64,000 nt of DNA from the NCBI GenBank assembly GCA_029168955.1, contig JAPDOI010000360.1, forward strand, positions 124,001 through 188,000, in the 5' to 3' direction. The stretch's first letter is position 1; each line of letters begins with the position of its first letter. This stretch comes from Aplectana chamaeleonis. Lineage: Eukaryota > Nematoda > Chromadorea > Rhabditida > Cosmocercidae. The translations under genes and the position numbers were made by a program. The notes under the pieces were generated by a model. The model did no database searches. It had not been told where the DNA came from and worked only from the letters and a program-made list of their open reading frames with translations. This document shows, piece after piece, positions 43,115-53,313 of this stretch.

Positions 43115-44888
43115 CAGGGATGTGCGTAATTACGACTAACGACTAACGGGATTTTTGGGTGTTACGACTAACGACTAACGAAATTTAAAATATTTTCGTA
43201 AGCAATCCCAAACTTTGTTAGAGAGCCAATAGTCATTCAAATCGCGCTCCAAACCAAGGCTTACACCAGGATTGATACATATTGCCCTGTTGGCTGTTCG
43301 ATGGTACAAAATAACCATAGCCTTCAGTAATTATTATTTCTACTGACACTGCTTCGCAGTTCTGGTACCCCTACATTATGACCCCAACCAGAAGGTTAGG
43401 CAAAGCATTTATGCGACTTCGCCTCGGACGCGCTACTTTATCGTAGGCCTATGAACCGGTTCCTGCACCGACCGGCACCAGCAGAGATTTTTGCAGAGGA
43501 CAATATCAGAGGTGATAATATGGAGCGGTGTCTGCAGGCCACAACTGCCCAACGACGGGAACTGTATCCGATGGTTGGATTGTAAAGGGTGCCGTCCTTA
43601 AATTTTCAGTCATGAATTCGAGATATGGGGTTTCTATAAGGGGGTGCTGGGACCTATGAGGGGTTAAATTTTAACTTGGGTGCTAATACCTTCCGACGTT
43701 TTCCAATTATGGGAACCAGCTCTAAACCACGCAAGCGCTCGGCTCGCGACGCTGAACAAAGAACAATTAGTGCCAAGTCGGTGCAATTCTCCGTGTTGTC
43801 ACCACCGGGTAGATCTCAAATAACATCATATACTCGGACAGTCGGGGCTTAGTACGTCGGCACAATAAGGTTAGTACGCCGGCATAAAGGGATCGGCAGC
43901 ACCTGTGCTGTAGCTGCTGGTAACAGCAGGATATGCTGGCAACGACCAGGAGTTCCTGTTGCTTGTGCTGGCGTACTAACGCTTTGTTTATAGTGGCACT
44001 CATGCTATTGCCAGCCACTCTATCCTAGTGTCTGCTAATACTCTTCCATTGATTTGTCTAATACGAATGAACATTGCAGCATCCTCTTGTACGACGGCGG
44101 CGGGTATATAAGGCGGCCAGTCTCGCTGAGGGGGCAGTTGGCCGTTTGAGGCCAGTCCGAGGAGGTGACCTTGCGTCACTGTTCGGAAGTTAATTTTTGG
44201 AACGCTGAGGGGATCGTTCCCATCGCCTATCGCGAGGGAAGCCTCCTGGTTGCGGACCGCGGCGAGGATGTTCTCCTTGCTGCCGGCTGTGGCAAGAATT
44301 ATATCCAACACCGGTAAGGAGGATGGCTGTCCAAATTCTGTCGATAATGAGCGTTAGTACGCCAGCATACGTTGACAGGATATGCTGCCGCAATCAGCAG
44401 CTCCTGCACACAACGAGCGTTAGTATGCCAGGTTTGCCCTGGCGTACTAACGGTATTGTGCCGACGTACTAAGCCCCGACTGTCTGAGTAACGCAGAATG
44501 ACAAATTTTGCGCTGGAAAGAAGCAAAGAGTTCAAGATTTTCTCGGTTTCCCATATTGTTTCTTTTCTCACCAAAAAAAATTACAAGAATCGATAAACAC
44601 GCTCTATTAGGCTTTCGTGCATATTCTAAATTATGTATATGTAGGTTTGTAGTTTGAAATAGGTTCTCTAACAAGGAATGACTTGTTTCTTTAATGGCCA
44701 TGAATGTTTTGGAAAACATGCATCTCTTCATGCCATCCTTTTTTTTTTATTCATAGGGGCTTTTTTCTGCCTCAACTGTGATTATTTTCAAAGCATAAAT
44801 TTTTAACGACTAACGACTAACGAGGGTTTTGGCCTGTTGAACGACTAACGACTAACGAATTACGAAATTTCTATTACGCACATCCCTG
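43115..44888. mobile_element. hAT element with exact 8-bp target duplication
   Basis: The terminal repeats CAGGGATGTGCGTAAT and its inverse at the right end are perfect over 16 bp. CTGACGAT is duplicated at 43107-43114 and 44889-44896 and fits nTnnnnAn. Both ends carry tandem ACGACTAACGACTAACG words (43131-43190 and 44808-44868). No transposase remains. A TA-flanked element (43833-44488) is nested inside. Confidence 0.95.
43833..44488. mobile_element. TA-flanked MITE nested in hAT 43115-44888
   Basis: TA at 43831-43832 and 44489-44490. Tips CTCGGACAGTCGGGGCTTAG and the inverse of TAAGCCCCGACTGTCTGAG are nearly identical and continue through TACGTCGGCACAATA. TTAGTACGCCGGCA-type words occur several times in both orientations (43868, 43972, 44354, 44425, 44450). 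The TA duplication suggests a Tc1/mariner-type origin. It has no coding content. Confidence 0.85.
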
Positions 44889-44896
44889 CTGACGAT

Positions 44897-46545
44897 GTTT
44901 CAGCGTCGAAAAGACTCGAAATCAGCTGGCTCGGGCAGACGCAGACGACAGAGCGCGCTAAACCCTCATTTGAAATTCGCGCCGGGTTAGCGACGCGCGC
45001 GAGGCAACTCGTCCGCCGCCTCAAACTCGCCCAGCCGTTTTTCCGTTGTAGGTTTAGCTGCCAATAGAGCATATAACGTCTCCTATCCACGGATTTCGAT
45101 GAAAATGTCTCAGAACGAGGACAAACCTCTGAAAGAAATTGCCTAGATTCTACTGAGAAGCTATCGGGAATATGCCGCCTCGGTGCCGTAACGGAACCGA
45201 AGAGGCAAGTTACCTGTGGATTCGCGGAGGGATCAAGGCATCGCCGGGTTCTGCCGGGATTCAACTGTCTCGACCAGGAAAAGCTGGGGCGAGGCCGGGG
45301 TTCTCCAACGATTCTACCCTGATTTTCCCACTGCACACCAAGGTTCGAACCATCGACCCTTACCAATCTATCGCTTCGTAGTCGGCCGCGTTATCAACGA
45401 AGCCACCTCGGCTGCTGCACAAGGGCGCTCTCATTGCTATGATGGCCGTGGTTCCGAGGTAGGATCCTTCTCTTCTTTGAGGAAAGCCGCGGCGCAACAA
45501 ACAAACGTGACACCACATTATCGATGTTCATAGTTATCATCACCTCCTCGCTTACGTGCGTGCCACCCGTGTACGTTGCGGCTACCCCCATCCAGTAATC
45601 GACCATATTTCTGCGGTGGATTCGCTGCAGATCTGTTAGTGAAAACGCGCTATTTTTGCAGTAATTTTCCGATATTTTTGAGGTAAGTTCGCGGTATCTT
45701 GGCGGTAAATTCGAGGTGGACACCTTACGGTGAATTCGCATAGTTTTTGCTGTGTTTTTGTGTCAAATTCTTGGCAAAATCCAGGTTGGCGTTGAAATCC
45801 CGGTAAATTCCAGGCAGTTTTTTCGAGAGACGTTTGTCTGATCTCCCCTTCAGGAAAGGGCTCTTATTGCTCACCACAACTGTAAAATATTAGCCTTCGT
45901 TCAAGCGTTCACCTTTGTGTTTGCGAGGCTTGTTAGCCTGGGGTTATAGAGTCGGTTCCCACTTTTTCTACAATATTCCCAGAGACCACGTAGACTGATA
46001 TTGAAAGACCGATCAACCCTTGGAATTGATGAAGTCCAAGAATGTTGACATATTGGCGCACCGTATACATTGAGGATACGCTTTTTGCGTTCATCATGCT
46101 ATAGGAAGTAGGAAGAGAACGCTCTAAAAAAAAGTTTTCTTGTTCTTCCCCGATTAACTCTCTGAAAACGCAACCTACTTGTTTTGTGCTGGATAATTCG
46201 AGTGGGGGCAAGGTCTTTTCTGGAAGGTGCCAAAACATTGTTCATACTGCCCCCGATCACGAGAAAACCAGGTACCAGGTTCCGAATGAGACTGTCCGCA
46301 AATGCCGGCCAGAGTGCCTCTCGAGTATCCGTTGTCAAGGCGTTTTTTTGGACGAGTCTACCCACGGCCGCAATAAGCTGACCGGAATATTTTACACTAA
46401 TGACCTAGTATTCCTGTTAATCGATTCACAGGTCCGGAAAAAGCCTTCGCGATGGCTACTCGACATGCACGCCAACCGACAGACAGTCTCATTTGGACCG
46501 ACCTTATATTGCCTTCAGAGATTTCCTCCTTCAAATTTATAAGCA
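44897..46545. other. unassigned
   Basis: A 168-codon minus frame (44860-45366) and 105-118-codon frames elsewhere show no domain and overlap extensively on both strands. GGTTCGAACC near 45343 is a palindromic word, not a tRNA T-arm in context. Confidence 0.45.
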
Positions 46546-46550
46546 GGGGT

Positions 46551-46936
46551 GGCATGCATAAACGCTTGTGAGGAGGGCAGGGAGCCGCTCCGCGTTCTAC
46601 GTGCAAAGCGTCGAGCCAGAGGTGACCCGAAAAACTTGCCGTGGCCTTAACGTTGGGACGCAACCTCACTACGGACAGCGAATCCCCCGCAAAACAGCTG
46701 TTTTCGGATTTTATCCATATCATAAACAGCTTCATTCCTGCGAAATACTGAGGAAATTAGAAAAAAGGGAAGCTATTCACGATTGCAATAAAAAAAAGTT
46801 AGATGGGGAGTTCACCGTGCGTCGTGGGCTTGCATCCTACGGGGACAGCGTTTTTTCGGGTCATCTCTGGCTCGACGCTTCGCACGTAGAACGCGAAGCG
46901 GCTTCCTGTCCTCCCCATAAGCGTTCATGCATGCCG
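46551..46936. mobile_element. MITE with ~85-bp terminal inverted repeats
   Basis: Left arm 46551-46635 and right arm 46851-46936 are inverted copies at about 90% by eye, with shared words GGCATGCATRAACGCTT, CGCGTTCTACGTGC and AAGCGTCGAGCCAGAG. A CAGGGGT just outside the left arm hints at a hAT tip, but no matching duplication was found. The tips share the GGCATGCATRAACGC motif seen near 17.1 and 19.1 kb. Confidence 0.78.
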
Positions 46937-47218
46937 GCCCACGAGATCAATACACGAACTGCAATGCGTATCAAAATTATAGCAACACACACAAAGCTCT
47001 GATGTCCATGTCCACACAAACTTTCATCAACTCGTACTGTCACCATTCAACTCCATACACCCGAAAACCTTGGTTCACAATGCATCACAGAAAACTCCAG
47101 AAATGAGACGTATTTTGTATACAACCTTTAAAGTCCCTGTATCACAATTATAGCGACACGTACACTATTCAATTGCTATTCAACTTTTGATTAAGAAAAA
47201 CAAACTTTCCATCGCTTT

Positions 47219-48260
47219 TCAGTAGTCTATGAGTTCGCCTTTCTTCGAAATAATCCTAAAAACTCGCTTTGGCATGGAGTTAAACAGTCGGCCAAGCACT
47301 TCTACGTCCAAGTTGCTCCAGGCAACGATTACAGCTCCCTTGAGGTGTACCAGTGAGTCGTACGCCTTATCTTCACTAGAGATATGGCGAAGTAGGATTT
47401 CCCAGATGTTTTCCATTGGGATAATGCTAGGTAAGCACGCCGGCGAAGTCGTAACGGAGACACCATGGTGCTCGAACCAATTTCTAGTTGAGCAACTCGT
47501 GTGGATGGTGGCGTGTCTTGATAGAAGGCGAGCTCATTTTGCTGGAACCGAGCAAGTTAGGGAGGCAGTTGTGTTCGCAACACTCTTTGGTACTCCGCGG
47601 AGTTTATTCTGGATGAATTTAAGGCTATCTGGAGCACACCGTCTGCATCGAAGTCACACCATACCGTGAGACTGCCCCCACTGAAATTCCGCTGGAAGAA
47701 TTACCGCGCCTCCTTGCGGAGATCTCGCCAGTAGTTTACGTGACCGTCCGATCCGATGAACTTGAACATTTTCTCGTCCGAGAAGATCACATAAATACAA
47801 TGTTCGCCCAGATGATGCCTGAGAACAAGTTCTGTTCACCCCAGACCCGTCAGTCGCCATGTTACCCTCAGCGAACTGATGCCGTGCGGACTCACTAGTG
47901 CTGTGAGGTGCAGTGCTGGACGCATACGAGAATGCTCCATAATTGGGTTGCTGTTGATCGCCCTCCATACGGTCATTTTGGACACCAACGTCGAAAGTTC
48001 GGTTCGGACTGTATTGAGCGACATGGTACATAGAGTCAGGCACGAGCCGTCCTACTCGACGTTCCTCATGAGAAAGCAGCTTTCTGGACCTGCCAGTGCC
48101 TTTCTTTGCACCATGTGACTCAAAATCATGGAAAAATCGATAGACAGATGTAGAGTGATGATGGTGTTACTCTGCTGTTCTCCTAATACTCAGACTAGCC
48201 TTGCCCAGGGCGAAAATCTGAGCATCTACGACCTCAGAAAGAACGGATCCGCGTGGCATG
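47219..48260 (-). pseudogene. Tc1-like DD34E transposase, degraded
   Basis: On the minus strand the remnant runs from the helix-turn-helix region (ALGKASLSIRRTAE and then GTGRSRKLLSHEERRVGRLV, about 48240-48040) through TVWRAINSNPIMEHSRMRP (about 47950). It continues to VIFSDEKMFKFIGSDGHVNYW with the first catalytic Asp (about 47775-47720). The C-terminus has PMENIWEILLRHI with the Glu of the triad and then NSMPKRVFRIISKKGELIDY (47400-47222). The phase changes several times and there are internal stops. The second catalytic Asp block appears altered (FQQNELAF in place of the usual QQDNAP). It is inactive. The transposon's own inverted repeats were not identified. Confidence 0.87.
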
Positions 48261-48274
48261 ATAGAGAAGCGTTG

Positions 48275-48435
48275 ATAATACATACAGGCTATAAATTGGC
48301 GAAATTCACATGGTTCCTATGCGTGCTTGTGCGGAGCCAAGGTTAGAGACAGTGAGAGAGCGGAGGGCAGACGGAGGCTGAGGCATCGCGCACGCCGCTC
48401 GAATGATGTGAATTACGACGTTTTATAGAGGGTAC
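48275..48435 (-). repeat. interspersed repeat R, copy 2
   Basis: Inverted relative to 35895-36065 and sharing GTTAGAGACAGTGAGAGAGC, GGGCAGACGGAGG and CGACGTTTTAT-type words. It lies immediately upstream of the Tc1-like pseudogene in that gene's reading direction, so it is probably the 5' part of that transposon. Confidence 0.7.
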
Positions 48436-48439
48436 CGTC

Positions 48440-49595
48440 ATCCATATCGTACTTGAAACAGGAAATGCTTCGAGAAATGGGCAAGGGAGCACCTACAATG
48501 AAAAGTGGTGCTATATTTTGCAGACGTTGAAAGTCATTTACAAAATACATCTTATTTTCCGACAGTATTCTGTGAAATATTGTGCACAAAGGTTTTCGGG
48601 TGCATGGAGACGAATGGTGACAGCACCAATGAATGAGCATTTGTTTGTACATCAATATCAAAGTCTGCAGTGTGCCGCTCTAGCTATGATACGCACTGTA
48701 TCAGTGTCAAACGCTCCATAGAAGGCAGAAGAGTGCTCACGATAACTCATAGAACCGTGTAAAATATACAAGAGTAAAATGGAGGTTTCATCATAGGCAG
48801 CCGATGATGTGGGGATCACCGGGATGGGATCCGTTTGTGGAGCAGATCAAAGGCTTTACGCAATCCCGATAATTTTGTGGCAATATGCGGTGCAGTACAT
48901 ATATCAGGGTTACAGTCGGCACACTGGCCGCTTCGATTCCCTCTTGACGATGTAGTTTGCGTTGGCGCAAGCTCGGTGCATGTAAAGTATAACGTATGCG
49001 CACCGAGTTCGCGCCAATGCAACACACTAAGTACACAGTCAAAAAGGAACAAAAAGGATCAGCGCGATCGGTGCCGGCTGTACTCCTCGCCGCATCAAAT
49101 CCGTGACAAGGAGCGTCGCATCAACCTCCAGCGCCTATCAAACCTGCTACACGTTGCACAAATCATCAGGCAGATTTTACAAGTAAGTTCATTCACTAAT
49201 AGATAGTAATTTAATTTATTACAACACTACATAGGCCTTCACTTTCGGAGCATTTTGAGGTATGCGGGCAGTTGTTTTCCGTTCCACAAGGCGATCCTAG
49301 CCTGTAGACGTACTGGTTTTTGCGATTACCCCTGAAATAAGGACGTTTACTTGAACAGCGGGAGAGCAAGCTCTAACACGATTGGTACTCACGCCGGACT
49401 GTAATGACACACAACGAATCCCATATCAGTACAGTTTCCTATGGCGCACCCTAGGCGGTGAGTGAGGCTCCATGCCATCTGAACATCGGAGAAACTCGGT
49501 TAGTTTTTTTGTCCGTACATTCAATGAGGAGCAGTGTTTAAACTTATTTGAATAGGGAAGCATGCTATATCTGTCTGTATTCGTGTTTGCCGATA
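48440..49595. other. unassigned; one strong hairpin
   Basis: An inverted repeat at 48962-49018 (TTGGCGCAAGCTCGGTGCA against TGCGCACCGAGTTCGCGCCAA) pairs in about 17 of 20 positions. A 123-codon plus frame (48835-49206) overlaps it and ends close to a GTAAGT donor-like site, but no domain supports an exon. Confidence 0.45.
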
Positions 49596-49600
49596 AGTAT

Positions 49601-49729
49601 GATCAATCACTGGCTGAGAGATCGCCGCGACGAACACACGTGGCACGCACGCGAACGTGGAGGTAATGATGATCAAAAGATATCACGTTAGATCGCTGCG
49701 CCGCGGCTATCTCTCGCCCAGTGATCGAC
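49601..49729. repeat. 130-bp imperfect foldback
   Basis: GATCAATCACTGGCTGAGAG at 49601 is matched, inverted, by CTCTCGCCCAGTGATC ending near 49726; the arms are about 29 bp each. It is probably a short MITE relic. Confidence 0.5.
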
Positions 49730-50124
49730 GATACATATAGGCGCTTACTTTATGTTTTGTTTTATTTTTAATCCAAACTTCACCAGGGCTTTTTTCTGTA
49801 ATGAGAGAACAGGGAGCGGAGCTATTTGTCTAATTTTTCCAAACTCTTGCAGGAGCAAGCGAAAAGTTGTGGGCCCCGTTCTACAAACGTAAATGAAGGA
49901 AAAAAGTCATCAAAATACTTTTTGCCCGAAATGATAGCCTCTGTTTGAACATAATGGCTTACGATCTCCCTTAGCCCAGTCTATGGCCGAGTTTATGGCA
50001 AAGGACAGTGTGGTCCTCCAAGAATTCATGATGACGCGTGAGCGGTTGCAACGAAGAACGAGCCAAAAAATCCGCAAACATTCGGAAAGTCTTCTCTTCT
50101 TCTCTACAGCCGCAGAAGTATTTG

Positions 50125-51133
50125 TCATAGGTTCAAGAAACGGGAGACAGAAGTTGGATTCAACCACAAATCCATTGTCGTCAGCGTGGTGGGCCTCTTC
50201 GGGCAATCGAATAGGTGCGCTGTATTGTGGCCAGGGCTAACAAAATCTGGGCATTCGTCAGGCTTACTGCTATCGATCCTATGCAAGTATGACATCAGCA
50301 TAGGGGAATGCCCGCAGCGTAACGAGGCGAGGGAACTCCTAGCCCGCCTACCGAGTTCCATCTTGGTGTTGCTGACTTCAGGTGGTGCGATCCCCAATAT
50401 GGGGTTGACAGCTACCTTATTCAGGTGATCCCTAACGAGTCGCGTGTGCTCCGCACGTAAAAGACGAAGACGATCCGATTGGGAGTCTGTCCATCTTTGT
50501 ATTTTGACTTTCTCGGGAGCATCAGCAAAAGGCCTTCTGATACCTCCCTCTCTCACAGGATTCATAATCCTTCTTATAGGGTGATCAGGCTGCTTGACGA
50601 TATTAATAACCAGTTGCTGCGCTTGGAGTTGACAATGCTCTTTAACTGGCAGGATACGTTCTTCAGCATGAAGATGTTCCAATGGAGTGCTTTTAGCACA
50701 TCCAGTGGCAGTCCGAAATGCAGCATTCTGAACTCGCTGCATCTTTGTCCACGATGAATCCGATATTATGTGCTGCCATACCGGTGCTGCGTACTCCAAC
50801 GCCAGCTGCAAGATTGCCTTGTACGTGGTCAGGATTGTCTCCTTGCTACTTTCCCACGTGGTACCGCCTAGAGCTCGTAAGACGTTGAGCTTCGCTTTGA
50901 CTGTAGCCTGTTTCTTCTCCGCGTTTTTGTGAAACTTCAGCGAAGGATCCAATACTAGGCCGAGTAGCTTCGGGAAACGAGCTGCGGGCAAACGAGCGCC
51001 TTCCCAGTTCACAACAGGGTGAGCAGAGTGTTCCATCGGCTCAGTGGAGAAAACAGTTACAGATGATTTAGCGGCAGAGACAGTGAGCACCATGCTATCG
51101 AGAAATTTCTTGAGCTCGATGAGGTATCCATTG
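50125..51133 (-). pseudogene. jockey-type non-LTR LINE, 5'-truncated C-terminal part
   Basis: A single open minus-strand frame covers the region after the RT active site of a jockey-like LINE. It starts inside the thumb region (LIELKKFLDSM, then SAAKSSVTVFSTEP), continues through WTKMQRVQNAAFRTATGCAK and HLHAEERILPVKEHC, and ends with a degenerate Cys/His segment (CPDFVSPGHNTAHLFDCP) and DLWLNPTSVSRFLNL. About 330 codons carry no stops. The catalytic RT core is missing because the frame is abruptly replaced at 51133 by the terminal repeat of the Gypsy element. The frame continues about 26 bp into that repeat only by chance. The corresponding upstream half is not found beyond the other end of the Gypsy element. 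Confidence 0.85.
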
Positions 51134-51593
51134 AAATCAACGTAGGCCGCCGATTTCACGGAAAAGTTCCGGAGTCGGCTCTTAGAGCCGATATATCAAT
51201 GGGAACTCTCCCGGAGTATCGACTGCCTTCTTAATAAAACAAGAAAGCGCTGAAAAAAGGGTTTTGAAAACTGGAGTTATGGCACGAGGCAAGTTAGGAA
51301 ATTTATCAGACAATAACAACGTTACAACTAAGTACTACCCTACTAACCTATGGAATAACAAAGAATGAGGGAGGAACAGAGGTGAGGGGATTGTCCTGCG
51401 TCGAGTCGAGCCCTCATAGCCAGTGCGAGAGCCTTATATGCCTGCTGTAGACCACGAGATTGATTGTCTGGCGCGAGAGAGTGGTGCTAGAGCAGACGCG
51501 CAGACCGATCAACGCCCTATGACCGCGCACACCCGTCATCCCTTCCCACCGGCCATCCCCTCACGGTGAGTTACCTACTTTTTGTTTACATCA
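51134..51593 (-). repeat. 3' LTR of the Gypsy element
   Basis: About 460 bp. In element orientation it starts TGATGTAAAC right after a purine tract and ends at CTACGTTGATT. The segment 51134-51433 repeats, in the same orientation, at 60988-61291 with about 90% identity by eye (TCTCCCGGAGTATCGACTGC, then GCACGAGGCAAGTTAGG). A CATATAAGGCTC box near 51433 could be its promoter. Confidence 0.87.
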
Positions 51594-51603
51594 CTCCCCC
51601 TAC
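51594..51603 (-). other. polypurine tract of the Gypsy element
   Basis: Minus-strand GTAGGGGGAG sits immediately before the TG that opens the 3' LTR. This is where plus-strand DNA synthesis of such elements is primed. Confidence 0.7.
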
Positions 51604-51820
51604 ACGGGAAGCGGCGACCCTGCCGCTTGGGTGAGATCACAGAGCGAACAATAAGAAATGGGCTATTTTTAAACATTTAATTTACAACAAAATCAACAAC
51701 AACAAAAAACACAAATTTCTATTCGCTAAGTATCCTATACTACGCTAGCAGCCTAGTCTAGAAGCGCCTGGGGGTAAAACGATTCCGGTATCCACGTCCT
51801 CGTGAATTCCTTCCATTGTT

Positions 51821-52549
51821 CTACTGTCTTGATGTAGAAGCCATCATCCATTGAGGTTCATACGGAAATGACATTGACTGAAATTGCTGCTGCGAAGGAT
51901 GAGACCGTACTGCCATCACCATTGGTTGGAACGTCTGCTGACTTTGGAATGTTCTCGGCTGATGGTGCTTCGTTATTCCTCGTCTTGCACCTCTTGGCTT
52001 GTACTTGAAATACTGTCCTGCGCGCGACTTTTTCATCGTCTCCACCTCAAACGGCGGGATGTCTACATCCGAGCTTATATACTTCCGTAACGAGTCGAAG
52101 TATTCATCCAACACATCGCTAGAGTAATACTCGTCCTGCCGTTTCCTCGGGCGAGCGCTCGGACCATGTGACGGCTCACTGCCGGACTCGACCGCGGGAA
52201 TGAAACTCAGCAAGCTCTGCTTCATCAAAACTGATGTAGCTCTAGCAATGTCGATCGCCTCGTTCATGTCCGCTCTGTGCTGCTCATATGCCTGCTCTCC
52301 TCTGGGTGGAGCGACTGCTACAATCTTTACTCCGTTACGAGCCGTCGCCGCTAACGCAGACGCTAGTCGACACCAATCCTTCTTCGGCAGTGGTGTGTCC
52401 GTGGTGGGACCGACAAGTACACACACAGCAGGCTGAGATAGCTCTAAGATTCCGCTGATTTCGCCAATGGTATTGTAGATCTTCCGCTCTACGTTGGGGT
52501 GCTGCTTGTAGACCTCGCCAACCAGTTGGAAACTGTTGGGCAGGACCAT
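51821..52549 (-). CDS. extra 3' frame of the Gypsy element, 242 residues
   Basis: Intact frame between integrase and the 3' LTR, the position where errantiviruses carry env. It has no signal peptide, transmembrane segment or glycosylation-rich region, so it is not an evident envelope. The N-terminal half is a compact alpha/beta-looking segment (IGEISGILELSQPAVCVLVG, PLPKKDWCRLASALAATARN, VKIVAVAPPRGEQAYEQHRA). The C-terminal half is basic and Gln/Pro/Ser-rich (KKSRAGQYFKYKPRGARRG). The spacing of a buried strand ending VLVGPTTD, a second strand VKIVAVAPP and a late His recalls SGNH-type hydrolases, but the nucleophile block is not clear. It is better preserved than any other frame in the element. 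Confidence 0.6.
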   Translation of the reverse strand: MVLPNSFQLVGEVYKQHPNVERKIYNTIGEISGILELSQPAVCVLVGPTTDTPLPKKDWCRLASALAATARNGVKIVAVAPPRGEQAYEQHRADMNEAIDIARATSVLMKQSLLSFIPAVESGSEPSHGPSARPRKRQDEYYSSDVLDEYFDSLRKYISSDVDIPPFEVETMKKSRAGQYFKYKPRGARRGITKHHQPRTFQSQQTFQPMVMAVRSHPSQQQFQSMSFPYEPQWMMASTSRQ

Positions 52550-52780
52550 GAGAATTTTGGATGGGCTGCTGCACTACATTTCTTCCCAGCTGCTGGCCTT
52601 CGCAAATCTCAAATCCTCATTGTTCGCCTCATTCAGCTGCTCTATGGGAAGTCCAGTGTTGTCGTCGTGAGGTAAGCATAGGTACGAGTTGTCGTGAAGA
52701 GTCAACGCGTGAAAAACATGATCACAACAATGTTTGAAGAAAACAAAGGCTTTCCGGACACCCGCAATGGTTATGAAGTA

Positions 52781-53313
52781 TAGTTGTACACGAACGAAAT
52801 CTTCGAAAAATTTTCGAAAGATTTTTCGAAATTTTTTTCGTTCGTTTTCGTTCGTTCGAAATTTCGTCGAACGAAATTTTTTCTAATTTCGTTCGTTCGA
52901 AATTTCGCCGAATGAAATTTTTTCAGATTTCGTTTGTTCGAAATTGTTTCGAACGAAACAATTCTATTTTCGTCCGTTCGAAATTTTTTCGAACGAAATT
53001 TTTTCAATTTTCGTCCGTTCGAAATCCGATTTTTCGAAATTAATTCGTTCGTTCGGAATTTTTTCGAACAAATTTGAAAAAAAAATTTCGAAATTTTGAT
53101 CTGTTTCGAATTTCGTTCGTTCGACCTCCGAAATTTCGAAAGTTTTTCGAAATTCGTTCGTTCGAAATTTTTTCGAACCAAAATTTTTCGATTTTCGTTC
53201 GTTCGAAAATTTTTCAAACGAAATTTTTTCATTTTTCGTTCGTTCGAAAAGATTTCGACCGAAAAAAAATCGATTTTCGTTCGTTCGACATTTTTTTCGA
53301 AATTGTACAACTA
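52781..53313. mobile_element. TA-flanked MITE built of TTCGTTCG/TTCGAA repeats
   Basis: Tips TAGTTGTAC and GTACAACTA, with TA outside each end (52779-52780, 53314-53315). Almost the whole 533 bp consists of irregular repeats of TTCGTTCGTTCGAAATTTTT and TTCGAACGAAA, about 25-30 bp per unit in both orientations. It interrupts the Gypsy sequence after the integrase C-terminus: the upstream frame ends a few codons into its right end. Long Phe/Arg- or Asn/Lys-rich frames across it are repeat artefacts. Confidence 0.87.

Noticed and set aside
44860..45366. 168-codon minus-strand frame
   Set aside because: No domain, overlaps frames on the other strand, starts inside hAT end sequence; composition follows local GC content.
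45335..45385. GGTTCGAACC as a tRNA T-arm
   Set aside because: The word is palindromic, no matching box A at a tRNA distance and no stems pair.
48835..49206. 123-codon frame ending near a GTAAGT donor-like site
   Set aside because: No homology-bearing motif, overlaps a hairpin, and no acceptor or partner exon could be supported.
51821..52549. Envelope gene of an infectious retrovirus-like element
   Set aside because: No signal peptide, membrane span or cysteine/glycosylation pattern expected of an envelope protein.
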